Assembly (NCBI GenBank): GCA_015680685.1
Contig: MNCI01035040.1
Span: forward strand, 518,700-574,737
Direction of reading: 5' to 3'
DNA: 56,038 nt
DNA from: Gnetum montanum
Lineage: Eukaryota > Streptophyta > Gnetopsida > Gnetales > Gnetaceae
Below, one piece after another: positions 1 through 10,394 of the stretch; position 1 is the first letter of the stretch, and each line of letters begins with the position of its first letter. Below the pieces are notes generated by a model. That model had not been told where the DNA came from and did not search any database. It saw only the letters and a list, made by a program, of their open reading frames with translations. Made by a program: the position numbers and the translations under genes.

Positions 1-461
1 CCACAACACTTAGCATCATTTTTTCATTCACATGGGGGGAGTTTTTGAAATTTTTCTCTGCAACTTACGATTGAGTGACCCTTGTTTTCTCTCTCTATCT
101 CGCTCGCCGGTACTCCGATTTGTATTCCGTTTGAACTTGCTTGAACCTGGAGTGTTCAGTTTAGTCGGGGGGAAGGGACACTTGTCGAAAAGTGCCTAAC
201 TTTTTTGAAATTTATCATCGCCCAAAGGACATCAGTTAGGGTAATTAACTATAACACTTAGAATAATTGTGCCTAAAAATCATTTAATTCCTAGGTATAT
301 CGGGAAACTAAAATGGAAACCACCTAAGTCACAGGACTCATTATTACATACTTTCAGGCACTATCACACGTGATAACATAAGATCATTAATAAAGAAAAG
401 TAGTAAGGTATAGCTTAACTTCAAAAACAACCTTACTAACGCTTGGCCTGTGTGATTGCAG
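1..461 (+). other. E1 spacer between pol and aORF
   Basis: No ORF. It aligns by eye with the E2 spacer near 15860-16410: both have a GTTTTTG/AAATTTTTC-rich start, a 'TTGAACCTGGAGTG'-like stretch (E2: 'TTGATCTTGAAGTG') and a G-rich motif TTAGTCGGGGGG at about 161-172. That G-rich motif resembles the element's own polypurine tract. The spacer ends in the splice-acceptor-like signal before the aORF ATG. Confidence 0.6.
434..461 (+). promoter_or_regulatory. Predicted branch point and 3' splice site before E1 aORF
   Basis: TACTAAC (434-440) is a consensus plant branch-point sequence. It lies 22 nt upstream of GATTGCAG|ATGG, where the AG is the last dinucleotide before the aORF ATG at 462. The same arrangement with the same spacing occurs in E4, and variants occur in E2, E3 and E5. 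Splicing is inferred; only the motifs and their conservation are seen. Confidence 0.55.
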
Positions 462-3110
462 ATGGCCCTGAAACGTGGACAACAAGAGGGTCCTAGCCAA
501 GGTGGAAGCAAACGAGCTTGAAGAGGTGTTAGACAAGGTCCTGTCAAAAAACATGCAGAACAGGAGGAGCAATCATTCAGCATTCATCAAGATGAACTTC
601 CTACCAGATGATCTGGGTAGGCAGAAGGAGGAGCTGCAGCAGCGCCTAAACCGGGACAACAACTCACGTTGCCCCAGGATTGTGTTCAGGCTATCCATGA
701 GAAGTCCACATTCGCTACAGTGATTATGGAATTGAACTTTGAATCATTCATAGAGTTCACTCATGAGGTCGTTAGGGATCACCTCAAAGGATCTCCCTTG
801 TGGCCTATCCTCTCTAAAAGCGGTGCCTAGTACCTAGGAGAGACGTACCAATTTTGGCACAATAGGAAGCAAGGCACCCCTGTTAATATTTGTGGTGTGA
901 TAGTTGACTTCTCTGCATAGGCAATTTTGGAAGTGTTAAACCTTCCGAATATAGGGCCCTAGGTTGCTTGGTTATCCACCCGTTAAGACCCCATGTGCGA
1001 AAGGATTGATTGGAGAAGGCTTATGGCAGAGATAAANCGGCTAGAGGATGTGTAGTGTTGATGGGAAAGGTTAACGCTAACCTACCCCATCTATATTTGA
1101 TGGAGATCCTAAGGCGGTTCAAGGAATCAAAGACAGGGAAGATGGCGTTGCCTTTTCCTTGTCTTATCAAAAAGCTTCATATGCTAAAAAAAGCCCAAAC
1201 TACTTCATATGCTAAATTACTAAAGGCGCCAGCTCCAAGAAAAAGCACTGGCGAAGAGCTGGGACCAGAACAAGAAAAAGAACATATGGATAGACCTAGT
1301 CAACCTCCAGCCATGGGTCCCATCCAAGAACAAGAAGTAGGGCCTAGCATAGGCCAGGATCAACTGCCACCACCACAAGACTACAAACCATCAATGAGCC
1401 ATCTTAGGGCCATCGTTGAGATGGTCAGTTGGGGAAGTCGTGATGACGTAAACCTGTTCCACGTCATCAGTGATGCCATTCAGCCTACAGTTTCGTTGGA
1501 TCGCACAAGGGGGGAAGTCTCCATTCACACAATAGGAGGGGAAAGTAGATGGTCACAATAGATCTCAGGAAACACAGCATCTTTCTAGGTGCAGTTAGAG
1601 ACTGGTGAAGGGGCCACTGTGGTGGTCATGCAACACCAAAATGCCGCGGGAGCTGTAGAAGTGGTCACTGACCACATCAAAGATCCTTCAACGTACTTGT
1701 TGTGCCACCAGCAAATCTCACAAGAGCACGGGATGCTCAAACTTTGGTCAGAACCTCAATGACTCCTGCGAAACATGAGGATGCACTTGATAAATTGCTT
1801 CAAATAGGGTAAGTAATGACGTCCCTATTTGACATCCCTCAGGATGTTACAACAATTCAGTCAGACCTCATTTCCACAAAGGGGAAGCTGGTCTTAATAG
1901 AAGTGAGGGCCAAGCATGCTAAAGCTGAAGTGCAGAAATTACAAGAGTAGCTCATGGCCTTACAAGCAGCACAGTGGGACCCTTTGCAATTTGTTCCCGC
2001 AGACTAACTAGAAAACTTTAGAACTGAGTAGCTAACAAAGTTAATTATAGAGAATAAAAGGGTGGTGGATGAAAAGGAGAAGGTTGTTTGGGATGCCTCC
2101 GCAACATAGGCACAAACTCATGTGCATCTAAAGGCACTCAAGGCCTTGCAAGAAGAAAACAAACAGCTTGCGACTGACAACCTTCGGTTGACCACTGTAG
2201 AAAAGCAAAAGAATGTTCTCGATGAACACTTTCATCAACTACAAGAATAATTCATCCAGGTCAACCATGACATAAGCTATTTAGCAAGAGAAAATCAAAC
2301 CCTCTCGATGGAGGAGGTATGCGCCATTCGTCAGAAGTCAGCAATTGAGATAAACGTGTGGCAGAACGAGGTTAAATGGCATGAGAAGCTGAAGGAGCAC
2401 TTCCGGGATCAGGTGGGGATGTACAAAAAAATCCTAGAGAAGGAGATCCATATGGCCAAGGCCCAAATTAACACCATCAGTGCTCAACACACTGACTGGC
2501 AGGCCATATTGGACACATATGCCTTCACCCACCAAGCGGAAGTTAAGAACCGGGACCTACAGATTCAGGACTTAACATAGTACATGGAACTGGCAAATCT
2601 CACATATGCCAACCTTGCCATGTTAATAGCAGGGCACCTGAGGTCAGAGCTCGAGCAGCAGGTAGCAAACACCCACATCAAATACGAAGCAGAATTTGCA
2701 GAGCGCAAGAAGCTAGTGAAGAAATTGGATGTTGCAAATTCTAAACTTGAGATGGTAAAAGCCAGCTACCAAGGATAGAAGGATGTCATAACTAACTTGG
2801 CTTGATGGCTAACAAACCTTCATGAATACAAGAACAAAGCCAGAGCCTATGAGGAGGAACGATGGGTGTTCGCGGCTTGGTATGTCAAGGCCAACCAAAT
2901 GTTTCTGCAACTGCCCTGTTCGTGGGAGGTGCCGACTCCATCAAACATTAGAACACTAGCATGGATGGCACAAGACCCTTAGACCAAAGAGGAGAAGCTC
3001 TAGACCATACTTCAATGCCATCAAGCCTCAAAACCTGGAGCACAAGATAAAGGAAAAGCAGCAATGGAGGAGCCACCGCCACTAGGAACTACATCAGTTC
3101 CAAATTTTTG
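462..3110 (+). pseudogene. aORF of E1: plant-transposon domain plus coiled coil, broken
   Basis: Starts at the ATG after GATTGCAG, with a short basic, Gly/Gln-rich N-terminus (MALKRGQQEG). From 726 the frame reads like the 'putative plant transposon protein' domain of Athila-type elements: a conserved VVRDHLKGSP segment, YLGETYQFW, then VNICGVIVDFS and an L.LP motif near 930-945. The N-terminal part has stops and a frame change near 1000-1060; the frame open at 1010-1561 continues with NLPHLYL and FPCLIKK, matched in E3. From about 1850 to 2780 it is Lys/Glu/Gln-rich heptad coiled coil. A Trp-rich C-terminus follows near 2860-3000 (AAWYVKANQMFLQLP, EVPTPSNI). Most internal stops are TAG where a relative or the context suggests CAG. 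Function unknown; it is not an obvious envelope protein because no membrane segment is seen. Confidence 0.7.
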
Positions 3111-3245
3111 TAGTTGTAGTATATTCTGTGTGTGTCGTTATTTTTTTTTCTTCCCACACTACGGCATCATCCCATTTCTTTTTCCATCTAATAATCCCAT
3201 ACCTATCCACTATGTAATCATTGTAACTCGAGGACAAGTTTTTCT
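3064..3245 (+). other. E1 3' untranslated stretch before the polypurine tract
   Basis: Follows the aORF end and contains 'AATCCCATACCTATCCACTA' and 'CTCGAGGACAAG', both recognisable in E2 (16900-16970), E3 (35600-35640), E4 (52900-52975) and on the minus strand in E5 (55350-55400). The conservation of this non-coding stretch next to the plus-strand primer site suggests a role in replication or 3' end formation (inference). Confidence 0.5.
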
Positions 3246-3260
3246 TCAGTCGCGGGGGTA
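3246..3260 (+). promoter_or_regulatory. Polypurine tract of E1
   Basis: CAGTCGCGGGGGTA directly precedes the LTR start TGATGG. The same G-run followed by TA and the LTR is found in E2 (GGAGGTA), E4 (TTATGGGGGTA) and E5 (minus strand). It is the expected plus-strand primer site. Confidence 0.75.
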
Positions 3261-4122
3261 TGATGGGATGCGATATCGCATGGGCCATGATATCGCGTAC
3301 GCGATATCGCGTCATTCATGATATCACATCCCCCTCGATATCTCCTACGCGATATCGCGTACACGATATCACAGTCCATCGCCATGTCTATAAATAAGAG
3401 GTGGCTCTCCCTTGTTTCAGATAATAGAGTTAGACAGTAGCTAAACTTTCGCATTTTGATCCCTCCAGAGATAGATTATTTTCCAATGTTTGCCCGCAGT
3501 GTCGTGAATGTAATTGTACAGCATCCTTTCTTTGAGTGTGACATACTGGGACACGCACATGACTGGCAATAAAGATTGAGATTACTTCATCATTGCAACA
3601 TTCACTTTGTTTATTTATTTATTTATTTGTTATTTACTGCTTTCCCAATTAGTCTCTCTCGCCCTTAAATTCACATTAGAACGGGGAATGAGTACGACTT
3701 GATTACGAGCATTTAAGTGTAACTACTTGGTAACCCAGTAGCGTACCTAGGATTTGTGCTTGGTAATCCCAGTGGTAGTCATGCACGAAGTCTAAGATGT
3801 GTATAGATAATCAAGGAACGGATGCTCATCGCACTTAGGCTAGTTAGATTCTCTTACCCTTTCTCTCCTAGATTAGTTAATTTAATATTACTTTCCACTG
3901 CCTTCAGGAGTAGCATTAGATTAGGAACACATCATACACCTCACTCTAGACTAAACCATACGTGACAAATATAATACTAGTCCAGGTGGGAAGACAGCGA
4001 ACTAAGACCTAAGGATAACTATCTAGATGCCACAACTAGTCTGTTTACGGAGTTCGACCAGATCACGCATGAAAATGCTCGTATTCGTATGGTTGAGTGT
4101 TGGGGTACCTTGCCACTAATCA
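3261..4122 (+). repeat. 3' LTR of E1 (LTR1)
   Basis: Begins TGATG after the polypurine tract and ends in CACTAATCA, with TG...CA ends. U3 carries a dense array of GATATCG palindromes (3268-3375), then the TATA box CTATAAATAAG (3388-3398). R/U5 carries AATAAAGATTGAGATTAC (near 3569), a likely polyadenylation signal, and a 16-bp-plus TTTA microsatellite near 3610. The U5 end (GACTAAACCATACGTGAC, GGGAAGACA, CGTATGGTTGAG) is shared with every other LTR of the family in this window. 862 bp. Confidence 0.9.
3265..3398 (+). promoter_or_regulatory. U3 palindrome array and TATA box of LTR1
   Basis: Six to seven copies of GATATC/GCGATATCGC occur in about 105 bp immediately before TATAAATA. Each is a palindrome, and adjacent copies form longer inverted repeats (CGATATCGCGTACGCGATATCG). 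The corresponding place in LTR8/9 has spaced GATATC units and in LTR10 GATATCG units, while LTR5/6/7 use a different motif (TCGACGAGGCC). Position and density suggest promoter or enhancer elements (inference). Confidence 0.55.
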
Positions 4123-4815
4123 CCTTCTATGGTCATGATCAGAGCCAAAAGATGATGATGATGAAGGAGAAGAGGAAGGAGAACTAGCACCATCATGGTG
4201 CCTGCTACCACCTCTTTAGTGATCTCGACCATGATCATAATCTTTCTTTTTGTCTACATCCCTACCTTGACTTGTCCCTCAAAATCATTCTTTATCATTG
4301 GATCCATTTTTACTAGAACTAGAATTGTGAATTATGGACTACGAGTTTTGGTTTTGACCTCCTTCACCAAAGTCAAAGAGAGGAGTTTCATGGAATGGAA
4401 AACCCCAAGAGAAGGATTCTCCATTAGCTTGTTGGTATAACAAGAATGGAAAATCATTAAATCTTTTCCCCTTCAAAGATTCATGTTGCTCTAATTGACG
4501 ATCCCAAAGACAGTGTGCTTTAGTGGTATGATAATCCCTAGCATCATTGTCTTGTACAACATACTCAACATCATGTTCTTGAAGACATAGATAGATAAGT
4601 GCTTGATAAAGCATTATAGAAACAAATCAATCAGGCAGCAACACAATGTTGCTCTCCATGTCATGCCATCATAGTTGTTCATCCTAATGTAGGATGAAGG
4701 TGAAATTGGGTATATACTCATCAAAATGAGCATATACCATTCAATATTGTTGAGGTACCAACGGATGAGCTCCATTAGACTTGGGCAGAGAAGTACTCCC
4801 ATGAGAAGAAGACAT
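4123..4815 (-). pseudogene. gag N-terminal part of E1b
   Basis: Minus-strand frame from ATG at 4815 (MSSSHGSTS). It matches the E3 gag N-terminus: both have a HLDEY/HFDEY block, a 'DMESNIV' block, EYVVQDND/KYVVHDYD, a YHTTKA/YHPTKT segment and a Ser-rich linker. Stops occur in the first third, and 4614-4339 is open. It ends at the E1 junction before the retrotransposon gag core domain, so it is truncated as well as mutated. Confidence 0.7.
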
Positions 4816-4952
4816 TTCAATTAGATGATAAAAATGTGATGTGCTTTAAAAGTTTGTTGTAGTAATCTTAAGATGTGATGTGACTCTGAGATTCATTCCA
4901 ACAATTTAAACAATTTTCTCTAGATCCTAGATAGTGCATAAAACAACCAAAA

Positions 4953-4973
4953 GGTCCCTAGCAACAATGCCAA
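4953..4973 (-). promoter_or_regulatory. Primer-binding site of E1b (tRNA-Asp type)
   Basis: On the minus strand TTGGCATTGTTGCTAGGGACC directly follows the LTR end. It matches the complement of the plant tRNA-Asp 3' end at 13 of 18 bases, and the differences are transitions. Athila and Tat elements are known to use tRNA-Asp. Confidence 0.65.
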
Positions 4974-5818
4974 TGATGAGTGCCGAGGTACCCCCTACGC
5001 CTAACCATATGAATCACTAAGGCGTTTATGTGTAATCCAATCGAATTTCATGGACCTATAGTTCTCTAGTATACTAGTTCTTCTAGGAAGTTAAATAAGC
5101 ATTGAGAACATTCGTTGTCTTCCCAATACCACTTGTGAGGCTCAAGGATATGATTAAGTGTAATTGAGGTACATGATTTTTTTTATTTTATGTTTTATGA
5201 GTTTAGTCACTTACAACAAGAATGAAAAGTAGAGTAATTTAAGATCTAGTTCATTTTACGGTCTAACTAGCCTAACACAAGTAACCACCCCACTTTCCTG
5301 AACACATCCTAAACACATATAGTGTTGTTGGGCTACCAAACGTTAAGCATTGTTGGGTTACCAAGTACTATATGTATGTTCGAAGTGGTTGTGCTTGTGT
5401 TCATTAACTTCTAGAAAGTAATTACTTAATTCAAATGCATTAAAGTAGAGTGCATAAAAGTAAAGTACATTAAAAGAAACATTAATCTATTCTCAGTGCT
5501 GCAAGGATTATCAAAAGAATTCATTTTATTCCCATCACACTGTTGTGTGCTTAGGTACATCAGTGTTCGAACAAAAAATCGTACACACTTAGAATCCTTC
5601 TGTGGGCACTCAAAAAATATTCTAACTCTGGCGAAAATAAATTGCAAGAGCTTCACTACTCTAACTAAAAAAATGACCAAAAATTAACTCCAAATCGAAA
5701 GCCCAGATGCTATATTTATAAGCCAGAGTATAGCCCCCAACATCGGATACGTGACATCGCATCAAGACCTTGACATCGAATACCCAACATTGGAGCAGAT
5801 GAACAACATGTTTCATCA
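4974..5818 (-). repeat. 5' LTR of E1b (LTR2)
   Basis: On the minus strand it starts TGATGAAACATG and ends CTCATCA. It contains a TATA box (rc of TATATTTATAAGCC near 5709-5722), spaced GACATCG/GATATTG-like motifs upstream of it (5740-5800) and the family U5 end (rc of GGCGTTTATGTG, GGTACCCC). 845 bp. It is the most diverged member of the set in its R/U5 part. Confidence 0.85.
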
Positions 5819-5879
5819 AATTACAAAAGCAAATGTGGTATGCCTAAGTTGATATAGTCATACAAATTATTCACTAGAT

Positions 5880-7256
5880 CCAAGAGGCTAAGAATAGTTT
5901 ATCAAAATGACATAGTATCATGGAGGAGCTTATCATTATTGATAAGAAAGTTAGGTCCCTTGCCCAAGATGAGGAATTTATCAATAACAGAGTGTGAAAA
6001 AAAATTGATAAAGGAATGAGATAAAAATAGCTTATTTCTCCACATGATGACTAATTGGAGGTAGCAAAAAAAGCAATCAATAATATTTTTTTGGAAAGAT
6101 CAATGGCAACTATGGAAAGCTAGTTCTTACTTTAAGGATCTATACTAGGCTAATAGCAAGTTCAATCCTAATCTGCTAGTTGGCCTAATGGATAGGATTA
6201 TTACAAATCAAAATAATGCCATTTAGGAGGCCCTCTAACATGCACAAAGATTTGGAAATTGTGTGAGGTTCACCTACAAAAAAGTCTCCAAGACTTAATG
6301 GCTGGAACTTTGAATTTTTAAAAAATTTTGGGATTTGTGGACCATAATTTGGAGGCCATCATTATGTCTAGCTACAAAAATGGAGCCTTTTCAAAAGGGT
6401 GAAATAACACTTTGTTCATTCCTCTTTTTAAAAAGAAGCTTACCATATCCCAGGTGGATTGTAGAACTATAAGTCTCTAAAACTATTTATATCAGCTTTT
6501 AGCTAAAAGTTTTATATCTTCATTACAAATGTTTATTCCTACCATAATTGAAAAATATCAAGCTAGGTTTATCCTAAGAAGAAGCATTGTAAATAGTATA
6601 AATGCTAATCATGAAGTTATTCATTGAGTGTTAGTAAATTACAAGCTAATTTGTTTAATTAAATTAGATCTATCAGAGATGTATGACAAGGTTAACTTGT
6701 ATGTCTTCCTGACTACTTTGGATCTAACGGACTTTAGAACATGGTTTTATGGGTTTATTAAGTTTATGATCTTGATGGTACATTTTAAAGTTTTCATGGG
6801 TAGAAGCCACTCAAAATAATTATTTTCATCATATGGACTTAAACAAGGAGACCTCTTCTCCCCATATTATTTCTCCCTCATCATGGGTAATCTTTATATA
6901 TGGATCCTAAAGAATGACATCACTTCTCCATTCCCTTGGAAAACAACCACTTAAGGTATGCATAAGGCACCTTAATTTTTTTCCAAGTCTTAATCCTATA
7001 AGCTTAAAAAATGAAATGGGCTTTTATTAAGTTTGTAGTTTCAACTAGCTTAGAGGTGAACTAGTCCAAGATGGGACTATTCCAAATAATCTGCATCCAA
7101 CAAGAATTTCCTTATACTAGGCCTTTGTATGGTTGCACCATTAGGATACTTTACATAGCTTATCTTCAAAAACCACTTTTTATGGCAGCACAAAGTAATC
7201 ACCAAAATTTAGAGAATGCTAGCCTCTTGGAAAGTATTCTTTTTATCATTTGTTAA
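5880..7256 (+). pseudogene. LINE1 ORF2 reverse transcriptase, broken
   Basis: Frames read as a plant L1 reverse transcriptase. CRTISLQNYLYQLLAKS-like sequence near 6460-6515 corresponds to the 'RPISL.N..YK...K' motif. LDLSEMYDKVN (6665-6697) corresponds to 'LDL.KAYD.V.W', with the first catalytic Asp. GLKQGDLFSPYYFSLIMG (6838-6890) corresponds to 'GLRQGDPLSPYLF'. The YADD block is not recognisable. A YLGLC...APLGY segment and an SWK.FFLSF segment near 7110-7250 match the region after RT. Many stops; dead copy. Confidence 0.65.
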
Positions 7257-9102
7257 AAAATAAACATTAGCAAAGGTGGTGATGTATGTGTTGTCACATT
7301 TAGGCCATTGAATGGAACAAGCTTGCATGATAAAATTGGTTAAGATTTTTTTTTATTTTTTTTTGGTGCTCTATTAGTATTCCTAGTTATCTATGAATAA
7401 TTTTGAGAAGTGGTTGTGAGCATAAGGATGAGGTTATGGAAGAAGGAACATCATTGTATTTTTACCAAAGATTACAAGCAAGACTTGAGAAAATCAATTA
7501 CAAAGCCATTTTAATTATTGCAATATTGAAGATAATGTCACAAAAGTATCAAAGAATTTTATATGGAACACCTTACAACAAGCTTAAGTTCATTAGAGTA
7601 AACCAGAGCAAGTATCTAGTTTTCAGATTTTAATCCATGAATGGAAGGAAGCCATATTTAAAAAACAAATCAAATGCAACAGCTAGTGTAAAAAGCTAAA
7701 TTTGTGAGAATTGGTCACTGAAATTTGTATGTTCAAACAATTTTTATCAATTTCCTACTGCAAAATAAGGGTACTGGTAAGGGAAATTTTTCAAACACTT
7801 GTCATGCACCCTGCATTTGAAATATATCAATTGGCATGCCCATATTCAAAATATAAAGAAATCAAAAAATCAAGAATAAGCATTAAATTCATAGCAATGG
7901 ATAAAAGAAAAAAAACACCAACCAAATATCAAGAATAGGTCAAGATTTTGCTGCTAGTCGCGCTTGGATTATTACTAACATAGTAACTGTAATAGATGGC
8001 ACCAAACAAGTAAGGTCAAAGGGTTTAAGAGCTAATATTGGCACCTGCATACAAATTAAGAAGAAGAAATGGAGGAAGCCCTGAGAGTATTGTTTAAAAA
8101 TTTTGGGGACCAAAATTCAGGTTATCATATCCCTAAATTACGTTCGCATTACACTGCTACATCACAAAAAAATCTTTCGTTGTATAAAATCCATGGCACC
8201 TAGTCAATAAAAAGATTCAAGCCCAGGCGTAGATGCAAGGCACCGAAAGGACCACAAATTTTTGCAAAAGAAAATGTAGGAATTAGATGGCAAAATAGAG
8301 CGCATAGCATTCCAGGAAACAAGCCCTAAAGTAACAAAGACAAAAAAATGATGCAGTGTGGAGAGCCCATTCAAAAAGAAATCAGGTACACCGCAATCGC
8401 AGCCAATGGAGACTGTAACAAAAAACTAATCATGGTAGATAGGGGCATCATTATAAAACTCCAATGGCAATGGCTCAGGATTGCAGCAACGGTGCATTTT
8501 TTTTTAGTGTGACACATGGAAGTATCACCGAACGCAGCGGTAGGGTGCTACTCTGTAGAGATCCCTGGTTGCAGTGGATGTGCTAAACGTTGATCACAAC
8601 AGTAGTTCTGAACAAGGGTTTCTTGTGGCCTGGTGAAACACAAGGCATGGTCAATTCACAATGACAAAGATTTTGGATGCAAAGGTTTAGGTAAAATATT
8701 TCTTTTGGAAATATGACACGCGGCTTTGATGTGGTTAAAACCATATAATAGTTAACCTTGCTCGCATGGTTAACTCGTTGGTCATGTATTGACTAAATTT
8801 GTATATACCATTTGAAAAATTTGTGTGAGGGGTTATTGATGGATATGGGACACTTGTCAGTTATGATAAATATTTCCTAAAATTTGTGATGATCTTCATG
8901 ATATGGCTCCAAAGGACACATTTGGCCACCATACCTAATTTCTCTATGGTAGTCATGAATAAGCTACCTTGAAGATTATAATCACGAGATACTTGGCTTT
9001 ATTTTCTATAAGGGTTTAGACTTCCTGTGGAAGTTGCAACTACTTATAAAAATATATATGTAATTTGAGAAAATACATGCCAATGTTAGCATGATTTTCT
9101 CC

Positions 9103-9181
9103 TAACTTGTTGGACAAGTAATGTCTTCCTAACTTGTTGGGAAAGTTGTAACTTCTTAACTTGGTGAACAAGTTATCCAAG
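9103..9181. repeat. Three ~27-bp imperfect tandem repeats
   Basis: Units at 9103-9129, 9130-9156 and 9157-9181. Each begins TAACTTGKTGR and continues ACAAGT or AAAGTT. They end 33 bp upstream of a TATA-like box. Within a unit TAACTTGTTGGACAAGTTA-like sequence is also close to an inverted repeat (AACTTGT...ACAAGTT). Confidence 0.7.
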
Positions 9182-9210
9182 ATATTTTGTAAACCCTAAC
9201 TACCTATGAA

Positions 9211-9260
9211 GCACTATAAAAAGGCTTCAGAAGGTAGCTAGAAGGGGCTTTTGGGAGGAG
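9211..9260 (+). promoter_or_regulatory. TATA-box-like promoter candidate
   Basis: GCACTATAAAAAGGCTTCAG at 9211-9230 has the form of a plant TATA box with a G+C-richer downstream sequence. It could be the promoter of an LTR or of another repeat. There is no ORF downstream to support it. Confidence 0.3.
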
Positions 9261-10394
9261 GCAAAGAAAAAAAAAGCAAATAAAGAAGACATTTTGAAGA
9301 TTACTTGTTACATGGCTTGCTAAAGACACCAATTCAGTTGCTTTGCTTCAATCCTGTGAGTTATATTCTTCCCATTTTGTTTAAATTACTTAGCTAGTGG
9401 TTTAGATAGTATCATGCTTAGCATCTAAAATTTGGATTTTTAGATTACTCTTATAGTTCTTGTTGCATGATAGTAGTTTCCTTTTGAAATCTACCATAGA
9501 AGAGCTTATGTTTAAAAGCCTTAAGAGCAATTTATTACTAAAATTTATTATTATGCAACATTTAAGAACCGCTATTAAGATTGTTGTAAGAGAGCCTCTG
9601 CAATAGGCATGTTGTTGAGTAATTAATAGTCAACAGGGTTCAAAAAATCTTTGGTATTTTGATGGGACTGAGATAGCTTCTTCATTTATAAAGTGAGTTT
9701 TGTAGTATTTCAATCAGAAATTGTCAAATCTTTTGAAGGTTCTGTTGAATGCAATTGTTGACAACTATTATCTAGCCAAAATAGAGTCTTGTACATAGTA
9801 TTTTACACAGCAATTTTTGGTAGCATAGTAGGATTTGTCTTGAAGATATTGCTTGTTTGAGCCTAGAAAGTTTAAATAATTTGTAGACATTGAACTTGGG
9901 ATAGCTTTATTGCAAAGTATTTCCTCATATCAATTTACCTTGTCTAAATATTTGAGATTGTACACAAATCTGCTTTATTTTCTTTCTTTTTCTAAGTCCA
10001 TTGAATTTCACTCTATTTCTAGTTTTCTTGTGGAATTTTTCTCTCTCTGGGGAAAATTAGGAGTATATTGGTAGAATTATGCTCAAATGTTTTTGCAAAA
10101 TTTCATTTGTTACAAGTAGGTATTATAAGGACCGCATGAACTAGGTGATTAGACAAAATAGGAATTTCCACCAATTCACAGTATTTGACAAAGTTTGATC
10201 AAATCTCTTTATGATAGCCATTTATAGTTTTTTTATATTCAGCCCAACCATTTCAACATTCACAATAGCAAACACATACTCACATTTAACCATTGAGTCT
10301 ATTTGGAGGTATCTAGGCCTTGGTGTTGCCTGAGACCAACAAGCACCTAAACCTTGTTCGAGGACACTCGTTGGCAGTCGCATCCCAAACAGTC

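Larger units (their letters stand above)
1..4122 (+). mobile_element. E1: 3' half of an Athila-like Ty3/gypsy element
   Basis: Runs in from outside the window and ends at a complete 3' LTR. Order seen: pol-aORF spacer, splice-acceptor-like site, degenerate aORF, 3' untranslated stretch, polypurine tract, LTR. The same order recurs in E2, E3 and E4. The 5' LTR, gag and pol would lie upstream, so no target duplication can be tested; the 5 bases after the LTR are CCTTC. The right end abuts the broken gag of a minus-strand relative, so E1 probably inserted into that element. Confidence 0.85.
4123..5818 (-). mobile_element. E1b: 5' end of a minus-strand Athila-like element
   Basis: Reads right to left: LTR (5818 to 4974), tRNA-Asp-type primer site (4973 to 4953), then gag from about 4815 leftward. 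It stops abruptly at 4122 where E1 ends. Sequence beyond 5818 has no polypurine tract, so this is the 5' LTR. Its gag N-terminus aligns with E3 gag. The rest of the element lies beyond E1 or has been lost. Confidence 0.8.
7257..10394 (+). other. Unassigned insert between the two LINE1 pieces
   Basis: No convincing protein. About 7950-8660 is less AT-rich than its surroundings (for example CACCGCAATCGCAGCCAATGG). A promoter-like TATA box at 9215, three 27-bp tandem repeats before it and an AT-rich, intron-like stretch after it (9360-10100) suggest a small retroelement or promoter region. The right end has the GC-richer GAGGACACTCGTTGGCAGTC. LINE1 resumes at about 10395, so this is probably an insertion, but neither LTRs nor a target duplication could be identified. 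Confidence 0.35.

Noticed and set aside
726-3003. TAG read as glutamine (altered genetic code)
   Set aside because: TAA and TGA stops and frameshifts also occur, and all copies show decay; deamination of CAG in silenced DNA is simpler.
462-3110. aORF as a classic envelope gene
   Set aside because: No signal peptide, transmembrane segment or Cys-rich ectodomain is visible; the protein is mostly coiled coil.
3265-3375. Regularly repeated GATATC units as a CRISPR-like array
   Set aside because: Units are short palindromes without unique spacers, lie at a fixed place in LTR U3 regions and the sequence is plant; they are promoter-proximal repeats.
3094-3454. Minus-strand frames across the start of LTR1
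   Set aside because: They arise from the palindromic array and have no homology in other frames or copies.
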